From Candidatus Iainarchaeum sp. (lineage in GTDB: Archaea; Iainarchaeota; Iainarchaeia; Iainarchaeales; DTGL01), in assembly GCA_017608575.1 (NCBI GenBank), contig JAFCFP010000012.1, positions 1 to 25,516 on the forward strand: a stretch of DNA of 25,516 bases, read 5' to 3'. Under the pieces are notes generated by a model. It had not been told where the DNA came from and did no database searches. It worked only from the letters and a program-made list of their open reading frames with translations. Of this stretch, positions 1 to 7,765 are shown piece by piece; the stretch's first letter is position 1, and each line of letters opens with the position of its first letter. Position numbers and translations under genes: made by a program.

Positions 1-28
1 TTTTACATACAGAACAGTTTATGTTCAT
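1..28 (-). CDS. Possible 5' end of a leftward gene running off the window
   Basis: Read on the minus strand, GAGGTG is followed at once by ATG and nine open codons encoding MNINCSVCK, which would put a CxxC pair (possibly a zinc knuckle) at the N-terminus. The GAGG lies only two bases from the ATG, closer than at other starts in this window, and no clear TATA box lies upstream. Only 28 bases are available, so this may be chance. Confidence 0.2.
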
Positions 29-99
29 CACCTCAGTGATAACTAAGAACAGCCACTTACTAAAACTTACCAACAAAAAACGAAACAAAACCACAAAAA

Positions 100-116
100 G
101 AAAGAAATAAATATTA
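100..116 (+). promoter_or_regulatory. Putative BRE/TATA promoter of the first PKD-protein gene
   Basis: A purine-rich stretch (GAAAGAAA, BRE-like) runs into TAAATATTAAA. The centre lies about 27 bases before the ATG at 139, so the transcript would be leaderless or have a few-base leader. A second A/T run at 123-132 is too close to the start to serve as a TATA box. The assignment rests on position and composition only. Confidence 0.45.
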
Positions 117-138
117 AAGGGACATAAATATAAGTGAA

Positions 139-2166
139 ATGAATGAGAAAAAACTGGTAAGATTCTTGGCAGTGGTTTTACTGGTTTTATCAGCAATAGG
201 CCCAGCTAGTGCTACTCCCAAGGCTTGTGATATTTCCAACATGGAGTACAAAATTAAAGCGCCTGATGGGACTGAAACCAGCTGGAGAGACTTGAGTTTT
301 GAATCTAAAAGCGGAAGTTGCCCTCCGGCAGTAAAGGAGATATGGAAAACATTAAATGTTTATGACTTCTGCCCCCTTGAAGGGCCTTACAAGATAAAAG
401 CTCGCGCTTTTGCGAGGGACATTGATGGAACAGGGAAAGATGGATGGCATGAAACCGATTGGGTGGGTGCATTCACGGTTGACTATTGTGCCTCGCAGAA
501 ATGGTGCAATTGCAGCGGACATAACTGGGTTGAAATAGATGGTGCCAATTTATGCAATTGGGTGGGGAAATGCTACTCTGAGCTGGAAAAACCAGTAGTT
601 GCTGTTAACCCTGGAAGTGTGCATTGCCAGGAGGAGGTTGAAATCACCGCACAGAAAACCACTGTAGATGAAGGAAATGACCTAGCAATAAAAAAATGGG
701 AATTTGAATTTTCTAACGGAACAAATGAAACGCATACAGAAAATTGTACAAGCGATTGCCCTACAAAAAAAATAACAAGGAGCTTTTCAAGCGTGGATAC
801 AATTGAAGTAAGGGTAAGGGCAACAGATGAACTGGATAATAAATCGCCTTGGTCTGATAAAGCAACAATACAAATTACGGCTGACCCTAACATGCCGCCA
901 ACCGCGGTTATTAATGTTTCACCAGGGCCCTATTACAGAAACGAGCCAATAACGTTTGATGGTTCCGGATCTTACGACAACGAAGTTGCACCCAATCCAC
1001 AGGACCTGCCCTTGAGTTATTCTTGGAGTACTGGAAATACAACACCTTCAATACAAAAATCATTTGCAACGCTTGGAGACCATTCTGTGGATTTAACTGT
1101 AACTGATTCAAGGGGTGCTGTTTCTCCCACTGCAACTGCAACGATTACTGTGGAAAACCGCCCTCCCAAAGCAATAATTGAAGGTCCGGATGAGAGTAAT
1201 AAAAACATTGAAGTTACTTTTAGCGGTGCACATTCAAATGATCCGGATGGTGACACTATAACAAATTATAAATGGTTTGTTGATGGCACTGAAGAGCAAA
1301 GCGGTCCTAGTGCAGTGTTCAAGAAAACCTTTGTAAATGCCGGAAATTACACCATAAAGCTTGAAGTGACTGAAAGCGAAGGAGCAACTGGCTCGTCGGC
1401 ACATGAAATAAAAATTGTAGGCAATCCTCCGGCAAAGCCGGTCGTGACGGCGAATCCCAAGACCGGCAATGCACCTCTCACTGTGAAATTTAATGCAAGC
1501 ACAATTGACGGAGACACTCCGCCAGATAAAATAACAATATGGGAATGGGACTTTGATGGAGACGGATCCGCCGACATTGGGGAAACACAGAACTGCACTG
1601 ACTGCCCCCATGCGCCAGAGAAGCAATATGTATTTGGAGAAGGAGGCACTTTTGAAGTGAGAGCAAAAGCCTATGACGAAAGTGGCGATAGCTCGGATTG
1701 GAGCAACCCAGTTGAAATAAGTGTAATAGAAGAAACCGCACTGAAAAGTGTGCAATCAGAAGGAATAGAAGCTGGAAACTCAACCAAAATAACGCTTATA
1801 TGCAACAAGGCGAATGAAGAAATAAAGGTAACAATTGAGAACCTTGAGGGGAATAAAGTGTACGACTCAGATGATTACCTGGGAGCAGGAATTGGATTTC
1901 CCTGCGGAACAAGCTCCAATCCTGCAAAATTTACCCCGCGTGATGCCAGTGGTGATCCATTAATATTTACAGAAGCAGGCTCGTACTTGGTGAAGGCCAA
2001 AATAATTGACGAAACAAAATGCACAAATTGTTCTGCAACGTGCATTCTAAAAGTAAACCCTGCAGAGCTACAAATTGAAAGCCCCGAACTGCACCCATTG
2101 CTTGTGTTAGTGGTTTTGGCTGCAGTGTTGTTTGTAATGCGTAACAGAAAAAAACAAATCATTTAA
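139..2166 (+). CDS. Secreted, membrane-anchored PKD-repeat surface protein
   Basis: This 675-residue protein is probably displayed outside the cell. Residues 1-25 form a signal peptide (basic start, hydrophobic core, cut near PASA). Residues 26-150 are a cysteine-containing Ig-like region. About four PKD-type domains follow (roughly 151-249, 251-340, 341-429, 430-530), with hallmarks such as FDGSGSYD, WEWDFDGDG and GxFEVRAKAYD. Two of them hold close cysteine pairs (203/207 and 486/489). Residues 535-645 are a domain with cysteines 555, 589, 628 and 631. The tail is PELHPLL (649-655), a membrane segment (about 653-668) and RNRKK. The last domain and tail are shared with the gene at 8683, so the two are paralogs. 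PKD domains usually mediate adhesion or protein-protein contact; the ligand here is unknown. Many N-x-S/T sites would suit N-glycosylation. AAGTGAA lies just before the ATG. Confidence 0.85.
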   Translation: MNEKKLVRFLAVVLLVLSAIGPASATPKACDISNMEYKIKAPDGTETSWRDLSFESKSGSCPPAVKEIWKTLNVYDFCPLEGPYKIKARAFARDIDGTGKDGWHETDWVGAFTVDYCASQKWCNCSGHNWVEIDGANLCNWVGKCYSELEKPVVAVNPGSVHCQEEVEITAQKTTVDEGNDLAIKKWEFEFSNGTNETHTENCTSDCPTKKITRSFSSVDTIEVRVRATDELDNKSPWSDKATIQITADPNMPPTAVINVSPGPYYRNEPITFDGSGSYDNEVAPNPQDLPLSYSWSTGNTTPSIQKSFATLGDHSVDLTVTDSRGAVSPTATATITVENRPPKAIIEGPDESNKNIEVTFSGAHSNDPDGDTITNYKWFVDGTEEQSGPSAVFKKTFVNAGNYTIKLEVTESEGATGSSAHEIKIVGNPPAKPVVTANPKTGNAPLTVKFNASTIDGDTPPDKITIWEWDFDGDGSADIGETQNCTDCPHAPEKQYVFGEGGTFEVRAKAYDESGDSSDWSNPVEISVIEETALKSVQSEGIEAGNSTKITLICNKANEEIKVTIENLEGNKVYDSDDYLGAGIGFPCGTSSNPAKFTPRDASGDPLIFTEAGSYLVKAKIIDETKCTNCSATCILKVNPAELQIESPELHPLLVLVVLAAVLFVMRNRKKQII

Positions 2167-2173
2167 TTAATTT
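2150..2173 (+). repeat. 24-base exact repeat, copy 1
   Basis: This A/T-rich stretch covers the last codons and stop of the PKD gene and recurs exactly at 5367-5390 over the end of the deacetylase gene. It includes ATTTAATTAATTT, which sits about 25 bases before the next start at 2192 and could act as that gene's TATA box. Confidence 0.6.
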
Positions 2174-2191
2174 CTTTCCAACCTAATTTCA

Positions 2192-3877
2192 ATGGCGTGT
2201 GAAATAAAGAGCTTGCATAAATTCCTTGAATGGATTGATTGCTTGATTGAAAAGAAAAGCATTCAAAGGGCAATTGTTGTTCTTCTCATTGCTGCCTTTC
2301 TTATCCAAGCTGCTTTTTCCGCTGTTGCAAATTATTCCACAGCAGATGAATCCGTTTATTCTGTTGCAGGTTACACTTATTGGAGGACAAGAGATTTCAG
2401 AATGAATGTTGAGCATCCAGTGTTCCTAAAGCTCGCCAACACCTTGCCTTTGGCATTGCTTGACTTGAATATTCCCTTTGAATCAGAACACTGGAATGAA
2501 ATGCTTTCAGGCGACCAAGGAGTTAAGGTTGGGGCGGAATACCTTTTTGCTTTTGATTTTTTTTCAGCAAACAAGGAGAATTATAGGCTGATTATTATAA
2601 TTTCAAGAATTGTCCCAGTGCTTATGGGCGGCATTCTTGCTTTTTTTGTTTTTCTCTGGGCTCGAGAATTGTTTGGGTTCAGGGCAGGATTGCTCTCGCT
2701 TTTGCTTTTTGCTTTTGAACCAAACCTTATAGCGCATTCTTCGCTTTGCACTCTGGAAATTGGATTTGTGCTTTTAATGTTCCTTGTGTTTTACTTTTCG
2801 TACAGATATTTATTTGAAAACAGTGCTGGAAAAAAAAGAAACCTTTATGCAGCTGTTGCCTTGTTTGGGTTAAGCACTATTTCACGCTTTATGGCTTTTG
2901 CCTTTTTGCCTGTTTCGTTCATTCTCTTCCTTCTTTTCTTGAAGCCTAAAGGAAAGCATAAGTACTTGAGCAAACTATTGCAGTCAATTGAAGTAATGGC
3001 AATGTTTTTGCTCACAGCGCTTGTATTTATCAACTTGGTTAACATAATTGATTCCTCGTCCATGGGAATGACACCTTTTCTCTTGCCTGAAAAATACTGG
3101 TATGGCTATAATTTTATTACTGATTGGGCCTCTGAGGGAAGAGAGGGTTACTTGCTTGGAGAATATGCATCAGAAATGCCGCATTATTTACCTTTGGCTT
3201 TTTTGTTTAAGGTCCCTGTTGGCATTCTTCTCCTCTTTTTTGCCTCGGTTGCTTTTTGTTTAATAAAGCCTGAAAAGAAATTGCTTTTTTTGCTTGTTCC
3301 CTTTGTGATTGTATTTGTCGGATTTTCTCTTTTCATAAGGTTTTATTTAGGGATACGTTACTTGTTGCCTATTTTTCCTTTCATGCTTGTTTTCATTGGC
3401 TCTATTGTGTCAAGGGAGAACACCAAATTCATTCACGGAAAGGCTTTTGTAAAGGGCTGCATTTTTTTCCTTGCAACATTGGTTGTTTTTTCAACCCTAA
3501 GCGTTGCACCAAATTATCTTGCGTTCTTCAATCTCGCAGTTGGTGGAGCAAAAAACGGTCCAAACCTCTTAATTGATTCTAACCTTGACTGGGGGCAAGG
3601 ATTGCTTCAATTGAACGATTTTCTTGAAAAGAATGAGTTAAGTGGAGTGAAAGTGGATTATTTTGGCTGGCCTCCTGCTGTGCTGGTGTTAAAAGAACAG
3701 GAAATTGGAGAATTTTGCTCTCCAAAAGCAGGACGGTATGCAATAAGTGTTTCAAACCTTGTTGGATTGAGCAGTGAAAAGCACAAGTGCTATTCTTGGC
3801 TAAGAAAATTCACTCCAAAAAAAAGGATTGGCTATTCCATCTATTATTATGAAATAGGAGTAAATGAAGTGAAATGA
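2192..3877 (+). CDS. GT-C type membrane glycosyltransferase (GT39/PMT-like)
   Basis: This 561-residue polytopic membrane protein resembles dolichyl-phosphate-sugar-dependent glycosyltransferases of the PMT/ArnT/GT39-83 group. After a first membrane helix (about 25-44) comes the external DE pair (residues 53-54) expected to hold the catalytic acid, then NVEHPVFLK (residues 72-80), the family's EHPPLxK-like signature. Hydrophobic segments recur to about residue 450, including the IRYLLPIFPF segment common in the family. A soluble C-terminal part holds DSNLDWGQGL (462-471), a motif frequent in prokaryotic members. In this family the sugar passes from a polyprenyl-phosphate donor to a protein or lipid on the outer face; substrate and sugar cannot be read from sequence. 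The next gene begins directly after its stop and is a likely maker of the donor. No ribosome-binding site precedes the ATG, so the message may be leaderless. Confidence 0.8.
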   Translation: MACEIKSLHKFLEWIDCLIEKKSIQRAIVVLLIAAFLIQAAFSAVANYSTADESVYSVAGYTYWRTRDFRMNVEHPVFLKLANTLPLALLDLNIPFESEHWNEMLSGDQGVKVGAEYLFAFDFFSANKENYRLIIIISRIVPVLMGGILAFFVFLWARELFGFRAGLLSLLLFAFEPNLIAHSSLCTLEIGFVLLMFLVFYFSYRYLFENSAGKKRNLYAAVALFGLSTISRFMAFAFLPVSFILFLLFLKPKGKHKYLSKLLQSIEVMAMFLLTALVFINLVNIIDSSSMGMTPFLLPEKYWYGYNFITDWASEGREGYLLGEYASEMPHYLPLAFLFKVPVGILLLFFASVAFCLIKPEKKLLFLLVPFVIVFVGFSLFIRFYLGIRYLLPIFPFMLVFIGSIVSRENTKFIHGKAFVKGCIFFLATLVVFSTLSVAPNYLAFFNLAVGGAKNGPNLLIDSNLDWGQGLLQLNDFLEKNELSGVKVDYFGWPPAVLVLKEQEIGEFCSPKAGRYAISVSNLVGLSSEKHKCYSWLRKFTPKKRIGYSIYYYEIGVNEVK

Positions 3878-4573
3878 ATGCATTTCTCTCTTATTGTGCC
3901 GGCATTCAACGAGGAAACCAGAATAGCCAACGCGTTGGAAAGCTATTATTCAGAATGTAAAAAACTTTGTTCGTTTGAAATAATAGTTGTCGCAAATGGC
4001 TGCATTGATTCAACCGTGCAAATCATTAAAGAGTTCTCTAAAAAGCACTCTAGAACAAAACTCGTTGAAGTTAGGGAAAAACTTGGCAAGGGTGGAGCAA
4101 TAATACGCGGTTTTAGGGAAGCGAGTGGAAGAAACCTTGGATTTATTGACGCCGATGATTCCTTTGATTTTACCTCGGTTGGAAAACTCCTAAAAGAACT
4201 ACAGAAATGTGATTGTGTTATTGCCTCAAAGTGGAAAGGGCAAAAATTTTCAGAGGTAAGAGAAGATTTTTTACGCAAGGTGCTGAGCAGGAGCTGGAAT
4301 TTCCTTACAAAAAAACTTTTAGGCTTGGAGTTCAATGATACGCAAGCTGGATTCAAGCTTTTGAAAAGCAGTGCTTGGAAAGGAATTGACAGCAAATTCA
4401 ACTGCACTGGCTTTGCCTTTGACGTGGAGCTTTTGCTTAAACTGGAAAGAAAAGGGTTAAATGTAAAAGAGGTTTTTGTTAAAAGCGTTGCTGTAAAAGA
4501 TTCAAAGTTTTCATTGCTGAATATCCCAAGCATGTTTTTTGACTTGCTCAGGCTGTGGAGGGATTACCATTAA
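3878..4573 (+). CDS. GT2 glycosyltransferase, dolichyl-phosphate-sugar synthase-like
   Basis: This 231-residue GT-A fold protein resembles dolichyl-phosphate glucose/mannose synthases (Alg5/DPM1 group). Visible motifs are FSLIVPAFNEE at the N-terminus, VANGCIDST (nucleotide-sugar site), GKGGAI near residue 70, the DAD metal-binding motif at 91-93, and NDTQAGFK (about 153-160), which in this family contributes the acceptor-side acid, followed by FAFDVELL. No membrane segments are evident, so it probably works at the inner face of the membrane. It starts at the base after the stop of the GT-C gene, which implies translational coupling, and the two may form a donor-maker/transferase pair. Its 3' end overlaps the usual annotation of the deacetylase. 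Sugar specificity is not determinable. Confidence 0.85.
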   Translation: MHFSLIVPAFNEETRIANALESYYSECKKLCSFEIIVVANGCIDSTVQIIKEFSKKHSRTKLVEVREKLGKGGAIIRGFREASGRNLGFIDADDSFDFTSVGKLLKELQKCDCVIASKWKGQKFSEVREDFLRKVLSRSWNFLTKKLLGLEFNDTQAGFKLLKSSAWKGIDSKFNCTGFAFDVELLLKLERKGLNVKEVFVKSVAVKDSKFSLLNIPSMFFDLLRLWRDYH

Positions 4574-5387
4574 ACCCGTTTTCCTAACGTTTGATGTGGA
4601 AGAATTTGACCTTCCAAAGGAAAGGGGTTTTTCCCTTGACAGGGAAAAGGAATTTGACATTAGTACAGAGGGAATTGAAAAACTGCTGCCCTTTCTTGAA
4701 GAACACGGAGTAAAGTGCACTTTTTTTACAACCGCTTCTTTTGCTCGGGCTGAAAAAGGCACTGTGAGAAAAATTGCGGCAAAAGGACATGAAATAGCCT
4801 TTCATGGAAGCTCACATTCTGTGAACTATTCACAGATGAACACAGAGGAAGCCATGGGGGATCTTGCGTGGGGAAAAAAGGAACTGGAAAAAATTTACAG
4901 AAAAAGAGTAATAGGGTTCCGCGCGCCAAGGTTTCAACGCCCGCCTGAAAGAGCACTGGAAAAAACGGGAATAAAATACGATTCAAGCATTCACCCTACT
5001 TGGGTGTCAAACAGATACAACTATTTCTTCCATAAAAGAAAAATCCACACCATTAAAGGGCTTATTGAAGTACCTGTTTCAACAAGCCCCTTTTTCAGAA
5101 TGCCTCTTTCATGGATTTGGTTTAGGAGTTTGCCTTTCTCTGCCATGAAAGCAAGCACTGCAAAATGCATTGAAGAATTCGGCTTTTTGAATTTGTACTT
5201 CCATTCCTGGGAGTTTTCTGATTTTGCAGAAAAAGATTTCTCTAGAAGGCTTGGGTATTTTGTGAAGAAAAATACTGGAAAAGCACTCTTCTCATTACTT
5301 GGAGAATTTTTTGAGTTCATTGAAAAAAGAGGCAAGTTTTGTAAAATGGAATCCGTTATTTTTCCCAAAAACAAATCATTTAATTAA
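4539..5387 (+). CDS. Polysaccharide deacetylase family (NodB) protein
   Basis: This NodB-fold carbohydrate esterase-like protein has up to 282 residues. It shows the catalytic-base motif TFDVEEF, the metal-binding HxxxH motif in AFHGSSH, the third motif FRAPRF and the late histidine motif FHSWEF. It is predicted to remove N-acetyl groups from a polysaccharide or glycolipid. No signal peptide is visible, so it may act on cytoplasmic lipid-linked precursors, consistent with the two glycosyltransferases just upstream. The start is uncertain: the longest frame opens with TTG at 4539, 35 bases inside the upstream gene and without a ribosome-binding site. A strong GGAGGG at 4557-4562 points instead to ATT at 4569, which would give the compact N-terminus IKPVFLTFDVE. 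Confidence 0.8.
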   Translation: MTCSGCGGITIKPVFLTFDVEEFDLPKERGFSLDREKEFDISTEGIEKLLPFLEEHGVKCTFFTTASFARAEKGTVRKIAAKGHEIAFHGSSHSVNYSQMNTEEAMGDLAWGKKELEKIYRKRVIGFRAPRFQRPPERALEKTGIKYDSSIHPTWVSNRYNYFFHKRKIHTIKGLIEVPVSTSPFFRMPLSWIWFRSLPFSAMKASTAKCIEEFGFLNLYFHSWEFSDFAEKDFSRRLGYFVKKNTGKALFSLLGEFFEFIEKRGKFCKMESVIFPKNKSFN

Positions 5388-5390
5388 TTT
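5367..5390 (+). repeat. 24-base exact repeat, copy 2
   Basis: Identical to 2150-2173. Here it is read in another frame and spans the deacetylase stop codon. It precedes the rpiB start by about 27 bases and may serve as an end-of-gene/promoter module. Confidence 0.6.
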
Positions 5391-5416
5391 TCTTCTCTTT
5401 TAATTCATTGGTTTGA

Positions 5417-5863
5417 ATGGCAAGCTTGAGGATTTTGCTGGGCGCAGACCATGGCGGTTTTAGGTTAAAAGAGGCCGTGCGCAAATGGTTGGAAAGCAAG
5501 GGTTATTTGGTAGAGGACAATGGCTGTTTTTCAGCAGAGCGGTGTGATTATCCGGATTATGCAGTAAAGGTTGCCAGAGAGGTTGCTTCAACAAAGAATG
5601 CATTAGGAATTCTTTTCTGTGGCACTGGCATTGGAATGAGCATCGCTGCAAACAAAATAAAAGGAATACGCGCTGCCCTTATACATAACGAATATTCGGC
5701 GAGGATGGCGAAAGAGCACAATAATGCCAACATAATCTGTTTGGGTGGAAGAGTACTCAATGAAACCCAAGCAATTGATTCCATTAATGCTTTTTTGAAT
5801 GCTGAATTCCAGCAAGGAAGGCACTCCCGCAGGCTTAAAAAAATAACTGATTTGGAGAAATAG
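5417..5863 (+). CDS. rpiB: Ribose-5-phosphate isomerase B
   Basis: This 148-residue protein of the RpiB/LacAB family interconverts ribose 5-phosphate and ribulose 5-phosphate in the cytoplasm, feeding pentose and nucleotide metabolism. The N-terminus has the phosphate/substrate motif GADHGG with Asp11 and His12. The catalytic cysteine is Cys68 in FCGTGIGMSIAANK, matching Cys66 of the E. coli enzyme. HNEYSARMAKEHNNANI and CLGGR follow as in the family, and the length is typical. Most archaea use RpiA, so a B-type enzyme here is a minority choice and may have been acquired. Related LacA/LacB isomerases cannot be wholly excluded, but a single-gene copy favours RpiB. Its TAG stop is part of the AGGTG ribosome-binding site of the archease gene. 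Confidence 0.93.
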   Translation: MASLRILLGADHGGFRLKEAVRKWLESKGYLVEDNGCFSAERCDYPDYAVKVAREVASTKNALGILFCGTGIGMSIAANKIKGIRAALIHNEYSARMAKEHNNANIICLGGRVLNETQAIDSINAFLNAEFQQGRHSRRLKKITDLEK

Positions 5864-5872
5864 GTGCCCTGA

Positions 5873-6292
5873 ATGTTTGAATTGTTTGAGCATAAAGCCG
5901 ATATTGGAGTGAGGGGTTACGGTTCAACGCTGGCTGAAGCGTTTGAGGAATGCGCTAAAGCAATGTTTTCGGTAATGGTGAATATTTTTAATGTAAGAGC
6001 CAAAGAGGAAATATTGGTTGAGGTAAAAGCAACAAACTTGGAGGAATTGCTGGTGGAGTGGCTTAACGTGCTTTTGTCAGAGGCTTCATTGCGTGAAATG
6101 TTTTTTTCAGAGTTTGAGGTTGAAATTGCAAATGAAAACAAACAATTCAGGCTTTTTGGAAAAGCACGCGGTGAAAAAATTGACAAAAAAAGGCATTCAA
6201 TTGATGTTGAGGTAAAGGGTGCAACTTATTCACAGCTAAAGGTTGAAAGAAAAAACAATGGCTTTTTGGCTCAATGCGTGGTGGATGTGTGA
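5873..6292 (+). CDS. Archease, RtcB cofactor protein
   Basis: This 139-residue protein has the archease pattern: FEHKADIGVRGYG at the N-terminus with the conserved Asp, EAFEECAKAMF, a central LEELLVEWLNVLL segment, and the C-terminal VKGATYSQLKV strand followed by CVVDV, whose last acid is a metal ligand in known archeases. Archease speeds guanylylation of the RNA ligase RtcB and widens its nucleotide use. The rtcB gene begins three bases after its stop, the classic pairing, so co-translation is likely. AGGTG at 5862-5866 precedes the ATG by six bases. Confidence 0.92.
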   Translation: MFELFEHKADIGVRGYGSTLAEAFEECAKAMFSVMVNIFNVRAKEEILVEVKATNLEELLVEWLNVLLSEASLREMFFSEFEVEIANENKQFRLFGKARGEKIDKKRHSIDVEVKGATYSQLKVERKNNGFLAQCVVDV

Positions 6293-6294
6293 AA

Positions 6295-7743
6295 ATGAAC
6301 CTTGAAAAAATTGATGATTTTCACTGGCGGATTCCAGTGCAGGGAAACATGCGTGTGCCTGGCAGGATTGTTGCAAATGAAAGCATTGTTGGAATGCTTC
6401 GCGAGGAATTCAACAAAAACCCTGAATGGAATTCACTGAATCAAATAAAAAATGTTGCTGCTTTGCCTGGAATTCAGCGTTATTCTCTTGCTTTGGCTGA
6501 TGTACACTGTGGTTATGGCGCACCAATTGGTTCTGTTACTGCAATGGACTTGGATGAAGGCGTTATAACTTTTGGTTCTATTGGTTTTGATATTAATTGC
6601 GGTGTGAGAACACTCCGCACGCCCTTGCAGGAAAAACACTTGGAGGGAAAAAAGGAATTATTAGCAGAGCAATTGTTTGAAAAAATTCCAGCCGGGCTTG
6701 GTTCAACAGGAAAACTGAAATTAAGCGAGAGTGCAATTGATGAAGTGCTTGCATTGGGAGCGGAATATGCTGTAAAACAGGGTTTTGGTTTCAAGGATGA
6801 TTTGAAATTCACAGAGCTTGAAGGAAAGACGGAAAACGCTGAACCTGGAAATGTTTCACTTAAAGCAAAGCAGAGGCAGTTTAAACAGATTGGAACGCTT
6901 GGCTCTGGCAATCATTACTTGGAGGTGCAAGTTGTTGAGGAAATTTTTGATGCAGATGCAGCAAAAGCTTTTGGGCTTTTTTCTGGACAAATTCTTGTAA
7001 GCATTCACTGTGGTTCCAGGGCATTAGGACACCAGATTGGAATGGATTACTTGAAGGAATTGGGCGAGGCTACAAAAAAGTATGGAATTAAAATAAACGA
7101 CAAGGAGCTTGTTTGCGCGCCAATTAAAAGCATTGAAGGTGAAAAGTATTTTTCGGCTGTTAGTGCTGGAATAAATTGTGCTTTTGCCAACAGACAGGTT
7201 CTGGCGCATTTGACGAGAGAAGTGTTCTGCAATGTGCTTGGATTAAGCGAGAGAGAGATTGAAACCCTTTATGATGTTGGGCATAACACTGCAAAGATTG
7301 AAGTGCATGAGGTTGAAGGTGAGAGAAAGGAATTAATGGTTCAAAGGAAGGGTTCTACGCGTGGCTTTGGTCCGGGAAGGAAGGAAATTCCTGAAAAATA
7401 CCACACAGTAGGACAGCCAATTCTTGTGGGTGGCACAATGGGCACTCATTCTTATATTTTGGCTGGAACAGAGAAAGGAATGATTGAAGTTTTTGGTTCA
7501 GGTGTGCATGGCGCTGGCAGAAAAATGAGCAGGCATGCAGCCATAAGACAATTCCGTGGAGAACAAATTGCGTTAGAGCTTAAAGAAAAGGGCATTATTG
7601 TGAAAGCGCATTCATTAAAGGGCACAGCAGAGGAAGCTCCCAGTGCTTACAAGGATATTGACAGCGTTGTAAGCGTAATGCATTCCTCTGGTTTAAATAA
7701 AAAGGTGGCAAGACTAAAACCAATAATAACAGTGAAAGGTTAA
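6295..7743 (+). CDS. rtcB: tRNA-splicing RNA ligase RtcB
   Basis: This 482-residue RtcB joins RNA 2',3'-cyclic phosphate (or 3'-phosphate) ends to 5'-OH ends with GTP and Mn2+, in tRNA splicing and RNA repair. The active-site residues are all present: Asp69 in ALADVHCGYG, Cys102 in FDINCG, His207 in GSGNH, His238 in SIHCGSR, His330 in DVGHN, and the guanylylated His405 in GVHGAGR. This spacing closely follows the Pyrococcus enzyme. No intein interrupts the gene, although inteins occur in some archaeal RtcBs. The ATG at 6295 is preferred over an upstream GTG at 6274 inside the archease gene, because MNLEKIDDFHW fits the family start. It ends tail-to-tail with the leftward gene at 7766. Confidence 0.96.
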   Translation: MNLEKIDDFHWRIPVQGNMRVPGRIVANESIVGMLREEFNKNPEWNSLNQIKNVAALPGIQRYSLALADVHCGYGAPIGSVTAMDLDEGVITFGSIGFDINCGVRTLRTPLQEKHLEGKKELLAEQLFEKIPAGLGSTGKLKLSESAIDEVLALGAEYAVKQGFGFKDDLKFTELEGKTENAEPGNVSLKAKQRQFKQIGTLGSGNHYLEVQVVEEIFDADAAKAFGLFSGQILVSIHCGSRALGHQIGMDYLKELGEATKKYGIKINDKELVCAPIKSIEGEKYFSAVSAGINCAFANRQVLAHLTREVFCNVLGLSEREIETLYDVGHNTAKIEVHEVEGERKELMVQRKGSTRGFGPGRKEIPEKYHTVGQPILVGGTMGTHSYILAGTEKGMIEVFGSGVHGAGRKMSRHAAIRQFRGEQIALELKEKGIIVKAHSLKGTAEEAPSAYKDIDSVVSVMHSSGLNKKVARLKPIITVKG

Positions 7744-7765
7744 GGCAAAAGGCAATTAAGAGAAA

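Noticed and set aside
3946..4533. 195-residue open frame on the minus strand inside the GT2 gene
   Set aside because: It lies wholly antisense to a motif-bearing gene, and its translation has no recognisable features. Similar long antisense frames (13368-13937, 15375-15953, 22105-22674) were rejected for the same reason.
6274..6294. GTG start for rtcB inside archease
   Set aside because: The extra seven residues are not expected, and the ATG at 6295 gives the normal family start.
6295..7743. Intein in RtcB
   Set aside because: All active-site motifs lie at normal spacing with no splice-type insertion.
7744..7765. Strong terminator between rtcB and the leftward gene
   Set aside because: The gap is only 22 bases with no hairpin; the T-rich run lies inside the end of the leftward gene, so termination there is possible but unproven.
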